In this document: positions 1 to 6,103 of the stretch, in pieces
Position numbering within the stretch: the stretch's first letter is position 1
Layout: each line of letters opens with the position of its first letter
Translations under genes and position numbers: made by a program
Notes under the pieces: model-generated
The model's database searches: none
Told to the model about the DNA's origin: nothing
What the model saw: the letters and a program-made list of their open reading frames with translations, nothing else
NCBI GenBank assembly: GCA_016294985.1
Contig: JAECRW010000057.1
Location: forward strand, 1-9,179
DNA from: Candidatus Sifarchaeum marinoarchaea
Lineage (GTDB): Archaea; Asgardarchaeota; Sifarchaeia; Borrarchaeales; Borrarchaeaceae
Direction of reading: 5' to 3'
Length of the DNA stretch: 9,179 nt

Positions 1-2175
1 TTGTGTTATTATAGGTTTAGTGAGATCACTTGTAAGAACGCAAGGGTATACATTTATCCTGTTTGCGAGTTCTAGACCATTCTCCTTTGTGCCGAAGTAA
101 ATCAAAAACTGATAGGTAAAGGGGGTGATTGTTTTCTCTTCTTGAAAATGAACAGAAGTATTAGTAGCTCTTATAGGGGCGTGTCTAGTAGAACATATAT
201 TAATTATACTCGTGTTTTTACCAATATAGATCCACCCATTCGCAGGTATGATGTTAGGTCTCTCTCTACTAAATTTTTCTAAGTTCATACTGTTATTATG
301 ATTATTAGAGGCAAGAGGGCTGTAAACAGGTCCATCGAATATTTTAAAGACAATTGTGCCCCTTTCATGTTTTGTTGGATCTATTGTGATTTCAAGCAAG
401 TATAGGTTATCAGAGTTAATTATTTTATAGCATACATACGTATATTTTCTATAAAGCACGTTAAAGGTTATTGGAGGATCGGTTTCCTCCCACATAACCT
501 GAGGTAAGGTTCTAGTGATTTCCAATTTTTCTGTGTTAATTATTGTATTAGAATATAGATACCAACTTACTCCATTTTTTGGTGAGTTCATATAAAGTTC
601 ATTTCTAATTCTGTTTACAGTTCTTTCACATAATGAGCTGACATTCATAGCCTTTTCAATTGAATAGTCTACTTCAACCTTCCTTGGTTGCCATCCCGTT
701 GAATCAGTTACTTCTGCCAGCAATAATTCCTTCCATTGTTCTCTTACCATCTTCTTTTCATCTTCAACAGCAATACCCCTTTTTTCGGCAACGTCAATTA
801 TTGTCTCTAATGCCAAAAGGCTGGTTCTTGCCTTGTATCTAAGAGTATTGATATACGTATCTCGTTCCCATTCGAGAACTTTTTGTCCTGTCCACCTCCA
901 CACATTGCCTTGAGTAGTACAAGGTATCTCATCAAGTTCATGAGTTCCTAAGTCCTTTTCCAGCGTGGTGTAAACTAACTCTGATATTGTCAGAAATTTA
1001 TAACCTTCTTTCTTAAACCTCTTGAGCCGTCTCTCGAAACGTGCTTGTTGATCGGCATCGTATTCAAAATTCAAAGCGTTGCCTCGCGTATTCACGGCTT
1101 CACCGTCATGGTGATGTGCCCACTTGTAACATAGTGTTCTGGTGTCATTGTGTTCGTCGAGTATTGTTGCTTCACCGTCTAATACGACATAAACTGATTT
1201 TCCGTTCCTCTCCGTCTCCCATACACATGTTTTTTGGTAATGGTTCTCCCCTTCTTGAGTGTCAGTGTATTTTCTAAAAGAACTCTCCCTACCAACAAAA
1301 ATATTATAATTGTAATCTCTCATAATTTCCGGCAGTAAAGGAGACCATTGCCATTCTTGTGTGCCAAAAACATTGCTTCGCCTTATTCCATTTTCCTTTA
1401 GGATACCATCTGAGATTTCTATTGATTTCCTTAAGTCTAGTTCTGGGTAGGCTATGAAAAATTGATCTGAGTAATGAGTAACTATCAATTCCATTTGGCC
1501 GCGTCTTGTGAGATCTTGTATCATTTGCAATAGGTCAGGGTATTCTTGTGCTATTTTTTCGATTGCATATCCTTGAATCTCGAAGGAAAATTTGTACTCT
1601 TCATTTTTATAGTAGAAATTAAGTAAATTGCGTATTGAGCCGTTGATTATATTATGTTCGCTGTCCTTGTCTCCACATCTAAATTGAATATTGAAATGAT
1701 AATAGGTTACGATGAATTGTGTATTTTGCTTGTATGATTTGACATGACCTATTGTAATCGAATCACCAAAAAACTCTTCACCGTTTATCACATAATACAG
1801 AGAGAGTTTGTGGTTTCCTCCTTTTGATAATATGTGACGGAATTCAATTTTTTGGCTATCAGAAGGGTTGAACATAATTGTTTTCTGGAAAATAATAGTT
1901 TCAATTTTATCATTGATCTTCTCTTTAACTAATACAGTTACGGAAACGCGGTTAATTCCAATATTTGAAATGCTTGCAAAGAAATCAATAGGATCTCCTA
2001 CGCACGGCTCACCATAGTATTCAGCTCTGAAATCGTTAATCTTTACATTTAATTCTTTTTTACTAGTAAAATGTATTACAGAAATTGAAAGACCTGAAAG
2101 TATTAGCAATATTAACAGGATAGCCTTGTTTTTTTTCTTTAATTCAAAGAAAAACGGGAGATTTGTCGGTATCAT
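1..2175 (-). CDS. Membrane-anchored GH57-like glycoside hydrolase, partial (C-terminus beyond left edge)
   Basis: The frame is open for all 725 codons from ATG 2175 to the window edge; an in-frame TAA 15 bases upstream of the ATG fixes the start. Residues about 18-36 form one hydrophobic segment after a KKKNK stretch, so I infer an N-terminal anchor with an outside-facing body. Residues about 43-146 look like a beta-sandwich (Ig-like) domain. From about 153 the sequence resembles the GH57/GH38 type of alpha/beta barrel: TYYHFNIQF (157-165), a GH57-like stretch QEYPDLLQMI (210-219) then RRGQMEL (224-230), EWQWSPLLPEI (274-284, E274 in the place of the family nucleophile), LDGE (332-335), HHHDGE (354-359) and FLTISELV (394-401). 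A helical part with LLLAEVTDSTGW (484-495) resembles the conserved C-terminal SDWFWW-like region of GH57. The likely role is cleavage of surface or environmental glycans; substrate unknown. Catalytic residues are inferred from motif position only. Family assignment is moderate, the existence of the gene is near certain. Confidence 0.85.
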   Translation of the reverse strand, partial: MIPTNLPFFFELKKKNKAILLILLILSGLSISVIHFTSKKELNVKINDFRAEYYGEPCVGDPIDFFASISNIGINRVSVTVLVKEKINDKIETIIFQKTIMFNPSDSQKIEFRHILSKGGNHKLSLYYVINGEEFFGDSITIGHVKSYKQNTQFIVTYYHFNIQFRCGDKDSEHNIINGSIRNLLNFYYKNEEYKFSFEIQGYAIEKIAQEYPDLLQMIQDLTRRGQMELIVTHYSDQFFIAYPELDLRKSIEISDGILKENGIRRSNVFGTQEWQWSPLLPEIMRDYNYNIFVGRESSFRKYTDTQEGENHYQKTCVWETERNGKSVYVVLDGEATILDEHNDTRTLCYKWAHHHDGEAVNTRGNALNFEYDADQQARFERRLKRFKKEGYKFLTISELVYTTLEKDLGTHELDEIPCTTQGNVWRWTGQKVLEWERDTYINTLRYKARTSLLALETIIDVAEKRGIAVEDEKKMVREQWKELLLAEVTDSTGWQPRKVEVDYSIEKAMNVSSLCERTVNRIRNELYMNSPKNGVSWYLYSNTIINTEKLEITRTLPQVMWEETDPPITFNVLYRKYTYVCYKIINSDNLYLLEITIDPTKHERGTIVFKIFDGPVYSPLASNNHNNSMNLEKFSRERPNIIPANGWIYIGKNTSIINICSTRHAPIRATNTSVHFQEEKTITPFTYQFLIYFGTKENGLELANRINVYPCVLTSDLTKPIITQ

Positions 2176-2483
2176 GTATGTACACTCGCTTTAAAGTCTA
2201 GAGGTCGTGTTTATGTTTCTGGATAGCATCAAGAAGTGTGTTAGCACAAATTCATAGGTAAACAGCTAAGATATCTTGATTATTTTAGATAATCTGCGAT
2301 GTCTTTTTCCTTTTCTGCAGTTTTTCATTACTTGTCTCAATGCCTTATTTCACTTTTTCCAAAATTCTTATATTTATTTGCTATGATTACGAAACCGAAA
2401 ACAGAACTATAAATGAGTCAATCATCAATATTTTAAATTTCGACAATGTATTAAAATGCGCAGACATTTTTTTTAGAAAAAAA
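2176..2483. other. Gene-free spacer upstream of the GH57-like gene
   Basis: No gene or tRNA is recognised here. It holds the presumed minus-strand promoter region of the GH57-like gene and, at its right end, a T-rich stretch after the Rad50-like fragment. A perfect 6-bp inverted repeat (GATTAT, 5-base loop, ATAATC) lies at 2278-2294, about 100 bases upstream of the GH57-like start. An open plus-strand frame at 2340-2582 has the lysine/phenylalanine/isoleucine-rich composition of random AT-rich DNA and overlaps the minus-strand fragment, so I do not call it. Confidence 0.5.
2477..2483 (-). terminator. Poly-T terminator after the Rad50-like fragment
   Basis: On the minus strand, seven T residues follow directly after the TGA stop at 2484-2486. 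Such U-rich stretches are the usual archaeal intrinsic termination signal. A run of eight T on the plus strand (2467-2474) makes the site an almost perfect A/T inverted repeat, so it could act in both directions. Confidence 0.4.
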
Positions 2484-2774
2484 TCAAGGAAATATTATTT
2501 TGTCTTCTTCCTTCAAATATTCAGGTACCACAGAAATAGTCTTTTTCACAGAAAAAATTACATAGTGACCGAATCCTTTTGAACACAAACCTTTTACATG
2601 TGAAGAGTTAATGGCAGCAAAGTGTTCCAATCCTTCAACGAGTTGCATATCTTTTAACTGTTCTTTAATGTGATCAAACTGATCTAACTGAAATAGTTCT
2701 TGAATCTTATTACGAAGTTCAGATCCACTAACATTTGCCAGATAATCGATCTCACCTTGGCTAACAAAAAACAT
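2484..2774 (-). pseudogene. Short ORF resembling an internal piece of Rad50/SbcC
   Basis: This 96-codon frame starts at ATG 2774, with an in-frame TAA four codons upstream, and stops with TGA at 2484. Residues 2-40 (FFVSQGEIDYL, then SELRNKIQELFQLDQFD) match the pattern around the Q-loop of Rad50/SbcC ATPases, where a QGEID motif is followed by a 'PSE-R---I-ELLGLD-YE' segment. In a full Rad50 this stretch lies more than 100 residues from the N-terminus; no Walker A region is visible upstream and no long coiled coil follows. The rest (about 43-96) has no family I recognise. I infer a decayed or rearranged fragment of a DNA-repair ATPase gene. A real small protein that borrowed the motif remains possible. 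There is no obvious Shine-Dalgarno sequence. Confidence 0.45.
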
Positions 2775-2859
2775 GCTATCTAATTATCTTCTGCATAAGG
2801 ATGGTTTATTTGCTTAAAGTAGAGTTATTTAAAAATAGATATACCGTTGGTTCTAAAAA

Positions 2860-2891
2860 TAGATGCAAATAGCATCTAAATCAAATTTAGA
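2860..2891 (+). promoter_or_regulatory. Two overlapping, mutually exclusive hairpins just before the GT-C start
   Basis: TAGATGC and GCATCTA (2860-2866 and 2872-2878) form a perfect 7-bp stem with a 5-base loop. TCTAAAT and ATTTAGA (2875-2881 and 2885-2891) form a second perfect 7-bp stem with a 3-base loop. The stems share bases 2875-2878, so only one can form at a time. An 11-bp direct repeat, TAAAAATAGAT, occurs at 2830-2840 and 2854-2864. The cluster ends five bases before the Shine-Dalgarno of the glycosyltransferase gene. It may be an operator or leader structure; no function is demonstrated. Confidence 0.35.
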
Positions 2892-2905
2892 GAGTGAGGA
2901 ATCTA

Positions 2906-3349
2906 TTGACAACGATATTAATGAAAAGAGAACATCTTATTCTCATACTTATACTTATCCTAGCTTTCATGCTGAGGTTTTATGGTGTCTTAGTCGATGT
3001 CGACTTCATTTTTCGTGAGGCTACTTACGGTATGGCTGCATGGAGGATTGTGGATGGAGAAATGCCTTACCGTGACTTTTTTCATGCTCAGGCTCCATTA
3101 TCTCCCTTCTTGCTTGCTTTTATTTTCCTAATATTCGGGGTGGGTATCATTCAAGCGAGGTTGTTCTTGGTTGTTTTCACGACTTTTACGTGTTTCATGA
3201 TCTTTTTAGTAGGACGAAGAAACGATTACAAAAAGGGTTTGCTTGGAAGTCTAGTTTTTGCAGTTGTTCCGTTCTCTGTCAGGTATGGTATGATGGCAGT
3301 AAATGATTTTATTGCTATGACATTCTGTGTTATAGTTACTATTTTCTAA
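2906..3349 (+). CDS. GT-C/ArnT-like membrane glycosyltransferase, N-terminal part before a frameshift
   Basis: This is the first part of a polytopic membrane protein. TTG 2906 is the preferred start because GAGGA at 2896-2900 sits five bases before it; GTG 2894 and ATG 2921 are in-frame alternatives. A first hydrophobic helix (LILILILILAFML) is followed by an outside loop with FREATYG, a WRIVDGEMPYRDFFHAQ stretch and APLSPF. This layout, with an acidic residue in the first loop and 'G--PY-D-F', is typical of GT-C enzymes of the GT39/ArnT/PMT type, which move sugars from lipid-phosphate donors to proteins or lipids outside the membrane. At least two more helices follow. The frame ends at TAA 3347-3349, but the protein clearly continues in another frame from 3343, so this is half of a gene of about 450 codons. 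The family call is good; donor and acceptor are unknown. Confidence 0.75.
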   Translation: MTTILMKREHLILILILILAFMLRFYGVLVDVDFIFREATYGMAAWRIVDGEMPYRDFFHAQAPLSPFLLAFIFLIFGVGIIQARLFLVVFTTFTCFMIFLVGRRNDYKKGLLGSLVFAVVPFSVRYGMMAVNDFIAMTFCVIVTIF

Positions 3350-4263
3350 CACCTGTCATTATGGGACATATGAACAAAGGAGATCAGAGTGCAAAAAGGA
3401 ATAACTTAGTTTTAGCAGGGCTTTTTGTTAGTATAGGAGTGATGATCAAAATCATAGTTGCTCCAATGTTAATTGCTTTTATCGTTATTTTAATCGTAGA
3501 AGAGCAAGTTAAAAAATCTGAATTTATCGATCAAGTAAAGAATATTGCTTTCCTTATTCTAGGATTTATAATTCCTCTTTTACTTATTCTTTCACCTTTT
3601 TACTTACTATTTGGTGATGCATTTACAACACAAGTGTTAGGACAGCATTTGGGGAAGACTGTATTGCCCTGGGAAACGCGTTTAGGTACACTTACGCGAG
3701 TCTTAATCACAGAAAATCTCTATTTTTTTGTTTTCTTTTCAATCAGTGCATTTTTTGCTGCTCGAAAACCATATGGGAGGGGCTTGCTTATTTGCATTCT
3801 TTTCATGGTTTTTGCAGTATTTTTCTTTGTTCCACGGCAACAAACTAATTATTACCAAATAAATGTCATATGGATGGCCATGGTTTGCGGATTCTTTCCC
3901 TTATCAGATGTTAAATCGTTAAATTTAAGATCATGGCTTTTGAGTGTTATTGTTTTCTTAGGTTTCATAATTCTAAACTTTACCATTTTTATCCGATTTT
4001 ATCGTCCTCGTTTTTATTTTCCGGTTCTATCATTGCCTTTTTATAGTTATCCAAGCTTTTATTTGATACTGTTAACTTTAGCAGCGTTTTTCATTGCTTT
4101 AACCATTTTTATCATTCTTTTAATCAAAGAAGGACAATTTGATGGACTTAAAATTACAGATTTTGTAAAAGATGTATTATTCTACCGGAAAAAAAGGTTT
4201 TTCACAGAGTTTCAGGTAGAATTCATGGTTAATCTTTACATAAACGATTTAGGAAGCATTTAA
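3343..4263 (+). CDS. GT-C/ArnT-like membrane glycosyltransferase, C-terminal part after the frameshift
   Basis: This frame picks up the membrane protein where the upstream one stops: re-reading one T at 3343 joins VTI to FLTPVIMGHMNK with no break in character. ATG 3361 is the first possible start if it is translated alone, but no Shine-Dalgarno precedes it. It contains about seven hydrophobic helices separated by short charged loops (for example around ARKPYGRG and VPRQQTN), as expected for the transmembrane barrel of GT-C enzymes. The last helix (ALTIFIILLI) is followed by a basic tail. Part of that tail, FYRKKRFFTEFQVEF, is encoded by a 44-bp palindromic element at 4179-4222 that recurs at 4933, so the natural C-terminus was probably altered by the insertion. 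The stop is TAA 4261-4263. No T-rich terminator is seen after it. Confidence 0.7.
   Translation, partial: FLTPVIMGHMNKGDQSAKRNNLVLAGLFVSIGVMIKIIVAPMLIAFIVILIVEEQVKKSEFIDQVKNIAFLILGFIIPLLLILSPFYLLFGDAFTTQVLGQHLGKTVLPWETRLGTLTRVLITENLYFFVFFSISAFFAARKPYGRGLLICILFMVFAVFFFVPRQQTNYYQINVIWMAMVCGFFPLSDVKSLNLRSWLLSVIVFLGFIILNFTIFIRFYRPRFYFPVLSLPFYSYPSFYLILLTLAAFFIALTIFIILLIKEGQFDGLKITDFVKDVLFYRKKRFFTEFQVEFMVNLYINDLGSI
4179..4222 (+). repeat. 44-bp palindromic element, copy 1 (inside the GT-C gene)
   Basis: This copy matches 4933-4976 at 41 of 44 positions. Its ends are 13-bp inverted repeats (4179-4191 and 4210-4222) with one mismatch; the right arm reads TTTCAGGTAGAAT. The centre holds GAAAAA and TTTTTC, so the whole unit can fold as a long hairpin. 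It lies in frame in the last part of the glycosyltransferase gene and leaves the frame open. Confidence 0.75.
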
Positions 4264-4469
4264 AGCGCATTAATACCGAGGTCATAAAAATGCTCCCAAT
4301 TATGATATTAATCTTTATAATGACCAGCAGATATACAGGTTACAAGACGGAGTGTTCTTCGCACTACGCGGAAAACACGTTCTTGTGCATGAGACTAAAC
4401 CTGAGAGGTCCCACGCCTCAAATGATGGCTAAGAATGACAGGCAACAGGACGAAAAAGGTGATACCAAA
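4264..4469. other. Left flank of the GIY-YIG gene with repeat-like DNA
   Basis: No convincing gene lies here, although the GIY-YIG frame is open upstream to 4290. The open extension reads like translated repeat DNA, with low-complexity hydrophobic and then mixed sequence. Bases 4402-4440 contain TGAGAGGTCCCACGCCTCA, which pairs imperfectly with the reverse complement of 4818-4842 (TGAGTATCCCATAGTGAAC at its start). The GIY-YIG gene may thus have its own degenerate inverted flanks. Confidence 0.35.
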
Positions 4470-4760
4470 GTGTTTTACGTCTACGTAATTCTCTGCAGAA
4501 ACAGAACATTTTACACAGGATATACGAAAGATCTCATCGAGCGACTAAAGCAGCATTTAGATGGAAAGGGTGCGAGATATCTAAGAGGTAATAAAGTCAA
4601 GAAATTGTATTATATCGAAAAATATCGAACACAACTCAAGGCAATTCGAAGAGAACGCGAAATAAAGAAATTTACACGTTCAGAAAAAAAGAAACTAATC
4701 GAGAAAGCATTTGATGTAGAGTTAGTTGATAAGATTAACAAAACATTAGGACTTGATTGA
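4470..4760 (+). CDS. Small GIY-YIG nuclease domain protein (UPF0213/YhbQ type)
   Basis: The protein has 96 residues from GTG 4470. I chose this start because GGTG at 4459-4462 gives a Shine-Dalgarno seven bases upstream and because the family normally begins right before the first motif; ATG 4422 and ATG 4425 are alternatives. The motifs are YVYVIL (3-8, the 'GIY' strand), FYTGYT (14-19, the 'YIG' strand), the catalytic arginine R25 in ERLKQH, and E50 in YYIEKY, the expected metal-binding glutamate. A basic tail (RREREIKKFTRSEKKKLIEKA region) is typical of the single-domain family. GIY-YIG proteins cut DNA during repair, recombination or homing; the role of these short stand-alone members is poorly known. 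It lies between two 44-bp palindromic repeats, suggesting a mobile or repeat-associated gene. The stop is TGA 4758-4760. Confidence 0.88.
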   Translation: MFYVYVILCRNRTFYTGYTKDLIERLKQHLDGKGARYLRGNKVKKLYYIEKYRTQLKAIRREREIKKFTRSEKKKLIEKAFDVELVDKINKTLGLD

Positions 4761-4817
4761 TGAATAAACCCATTAAGTGGTATAGATGATGACCCCGCTC
4801 AGGAATGGAGACCTGCC

Positions 4818-4842
4818 CTTTGAGTTCACTATGGGATACTCA
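4818..4842. repeat. Possible right inverted arm of the GIY-YIG cassette
   Basis: The reverse complement begins TGAGTATCCCATAGTGAAC and then CTCAAAG, resembling 4402-4422 (TGAGAGGTCCCACGCCTCAAA) with gaps. The match is imperfect and judged by eye. Confidence 0.25.
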
Positions 4843-4932
4843 CGTGACCGAAATCATTCTACTCTAATTTTATACTTTGTACAATCAATTGTATAAGGTT
4901 GGTCGGTGGTCACACATTCTGGGCGTGTGATG

Positions 4933-4976
4933 ATTCTCCCTGAAAAAAAGGTTTTTCAAAGAGTTTCAGGTAGAAT
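4933..4976 (+). repeat. 44-bp palindromic element, copy 2 (intergenic)
   Basis: This is the second copy of the 4179-4222 element, 754 bases away in the same orientation, with three differences. Its 13-bp arms (4933-4945 and 4964-4976) differ at one position. In each copy the single arm mismatch lies in the left arm but at a different base, so the common ancestor was probably a perfect 13-bp inverted repeat around an 18-bp core. Confidence 0.75.
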
Positions 4977-4982
4977 CTGTCC

Positions 4983-5029
4983 CGGTTATCATCACGAAGT
5001 ACTGCTAAGAATTCGGTTATCATCACGAA
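4983..5029. repeat. Two exact 16-bp direct repeats, period 31
   Basis: CGGTTATCATCACGAA occurs at 4983-4998 and 5014-5029 with 15 bases between. A GAATTC occurs at 5009-5014 and again at 5027-5032. The pair begins six bases after the 44-bp palindrome and ends 13 bases before the RidA stop codon. Two units are too few to call an array. Confidence 0.6.
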
Positions 5030-5042
5030 TTCTAGGAGAGTT

Positions 5043-5504
5043 TCAATCCTCAACCGCCACAATCATTTCAATTTCTACGGCAATATTGAACGGTAGGGCA
5101 TTCACACCAATCGCGGAGCGTGCATGTTTGCCTTTAGCACCAAAAATATCGACCAGAAGATCAGAGGCGCCGTTGATAACTTTGGGTTGATCAACAAACT
5201 CAGGTGTACAATTGACCATACCCAGAAGCTTGACTACTCGTTGTACCTTATCTAAATCTCCGATGTCTTCTTTCAATGACGCCACCAACACCAATGCCAC
5301 CTGACGGGCAGCCTGGTAGCCTTCTTCCAGCGTTAAGTCAGCACCAACTTTACCTGTAATCAAGCTGCCGTCCTTTAAGATCGGTCCGTGACCCGAAAGA
5401 AAAATCAGATTACTGCTACGCACTGCTGGAACATAGTTTGCTACCGCTTTTCCAGGTGGTGGCAGTTCAAGACCCATTTCCTTTAGTTTTGTTTCGATTT
5501 GCAT
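5043..5504 (-). CDS. RidA/YjgF-family enamine/imine deaminase (150-residue subfamily)
   Basis: The 153-residue protein starts at ATG 5504 behind a perfect AAGGAGG (5511-5517) six bases upstream. RidA proteins are trimers that hydrolyse reactive enamines and imines, such as 2-aminoacrylate, released by PLP enzymes or amino-acid oxidation. Visible marks are FLSGHGP (35-41, the ISGQ-type strand), EGYQAARQVALVL (61-73), FVDQPKVINGASDL (103-116) and the signature HARSAIGVNALPFNIAVEIE (127-146), where R129 sits in the place of the substrate-carboxylate-binding arginine. It is about 25 residues longer than E. coli RidA, with an N-terminal helix KLKEMGLELPPPGK, like the separate YjgF-like subfamily of about 150 residues. 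It follows the small GTPase gene by 74 bases on the same strand, so co-transcription is possible. By eye its G+C content is higher than that of the GTPase and glycosyltransferase genes. Confidence 0.92.
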   Translation of the reverse strand: MQIETKLKEMGLELPPPGKAVANYVPAVRSSNLIFLSGHGPILKDGSLITGKVGADLTLEEGYQAARQVALVLVASLKEDIGDLDKVQRVVKLLGMVNCTPEFVDQPKVINGASDLLVDIFGAKGKHARSAIGVNALPFNIAVEIEMIVAVED

Positions 5505-5578
5505 ATAATTCCTCCTTAAGTAAGTGATACTTATGTGAGTATAGTTTTTCTTTATTTTTCTTTAAATTGAATTAAACT
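5505..5578 (-). promoter_or_regulatory. Leader of the RidA gene with strong Shine-Dalgarno
   Basis: On the minus strand this spacer reads A-rich (AAAGAAAAATAAAGAAAAAC) and then AAGGAGG before the ATG. The A-rich part could supply a BRE/TATA-like promoter for RidA independent of the GTPase gene. No T-run that would terminate GTPase transcription is seen on this strand. Confidence 0.35.
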
Positions 5579-6103
5579 TTATGTATCCTTAATTGTTTCT
5601 TTATATCTAGCATGCAAGATATAAGCTAATTCAGAAAACACATCAAAGACCTGTTCGCCTGTTTTTGCGGATGTTTCATAATACAGGAGATTATTCTTCT
5701 TCGCATATTTTTCGGCATTTGATTTTTTCACTTGACGCATATCTAAATCAATTTTATTGCCCAACAAAAGTAGTGGAATCTTGCCACAATTCGTATAAAC
5801 CTCTTTTAGCCATTTATCAAGATTTTTAAAGGATTCAAGACGATTTACATCAAATACCATGAGCCCTCCGCTTGTCCCCTGATAATAACTAGGGCGAATA
5901 AAGGCAAACCGTTCTTGACCAGCAGTGTCCCAGATTTGCAATTTGATCACATCGTCTCCTATTGTAACGTCTTTAATAAAGAAATCTACACCTATAGTCA
6001 TTTTGTAATACTCGATGAATTTACCATATGTGAAGTGCGTTGCCAGAGTTGTTTTTCCTACCGCACCATCACCTACAATGATCACTTTAAAGAGCAAGTG
6101 CAT
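5579..6103 (-). CDS. Ras/Rab-like small GTPase (Asgard type)
   Basis: The 174-residue protein starts at ATG 6103 with GAGGAG (6111-6116) seven bases upstream. All five G motifs are intact: G1 GDGAVGKTT (11-19), G2 threonine T36 in MTIGVDF, G3 WDTAGQE (58-64) with Q63 equivalent to the catalytic Ras Gln61, G4 NKID (116-119) and G5 TSAK (144-147). The YYKMTIGVDFF and WDTAGQERF stretches are closest to Rab/Ras rather than Arf or bacterial MglA. It ends YKETIKDT with no C-terminal cysteine, so lipid attachment by prenylation is unlikely and it is probably cytosolic or recruited by a partner. Asgard archaea encode many such GTPases, and most lack prenylation motifs. No GAP, GEF or Roadblock gene is visible in the window. 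It is divergent from the TPR/D-aminoacylase pair and upstream of RidA. Confidence 0.96.
   Translation of the reverse strand: MHLLFKVIIVGDGAVGKTTLATHFTYGKFIEYYKMTIGVDFFIKDVTIGDDVIKLQIWDTAGQERFAFIRPSYYQGTSGGLMVFDVNRLESFKNLDKWLKEVYTNCGKIPLLLLGNKIDLDMRQVKKSNAEKYAKKNNLLYYETSAKTGEQVFDVFSELAYILHARYKETIKDT

Larger units (their letters stand above)
4761..5042. other. Repeat-rich spacer between the GIY-YIG and RidA genes
   Basis: No gene is recognised. This spacer separates two converging genes and is dense in short inverted repeats: TACAAT/ATTGTA at 4880-4893, TCACAC/GTGTGA at 4910-4930, copy 2 of the 44-bp palindrome at 4933-4976 and a 16-bp direct repeat pair at 4983-5029. An open frame across 4906-5190 runs into the RidA gene on the other strand and has no family resemblance. 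Confidence 0.55.

Noticed and set aside
660..1277. Plus-strand open frames at 660-842 and 1041-1277
   Set aside because: Both are antisense shadows of the long GH57-like gene, whose frame is intact across the whole region.
2340..2582. Plus-strand open frame of 80 codons
   Set aside because: It has AT-rich composition, no ribosome site and no family resemblance, and it overlaps the Rad50-like minus-strand fragment.
4223..4932. Insertion sequence with target-site duplication formed by the 44-bp repeats
   Set aside because: The repeats are palindromic, imperfect and far longer than usual target duplications, and there is no transposase gene between them; a repeat pair plus nuclease fits better.
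4983..5029. Possible CRISPR remnant
   Set aside because: There are only two 16-bp units with a 15-base gap, no further repeats and no cas genes; the units are too short.
4970..5032. Possible minus-strand C/D box guide RNA (two GTGATGA boxes and a CTGA)
   Set aside because: No D' box is found between the two C-like boxes, and the distance from the second C-like box to CTGA is too long for an archaeal C/D RNA.
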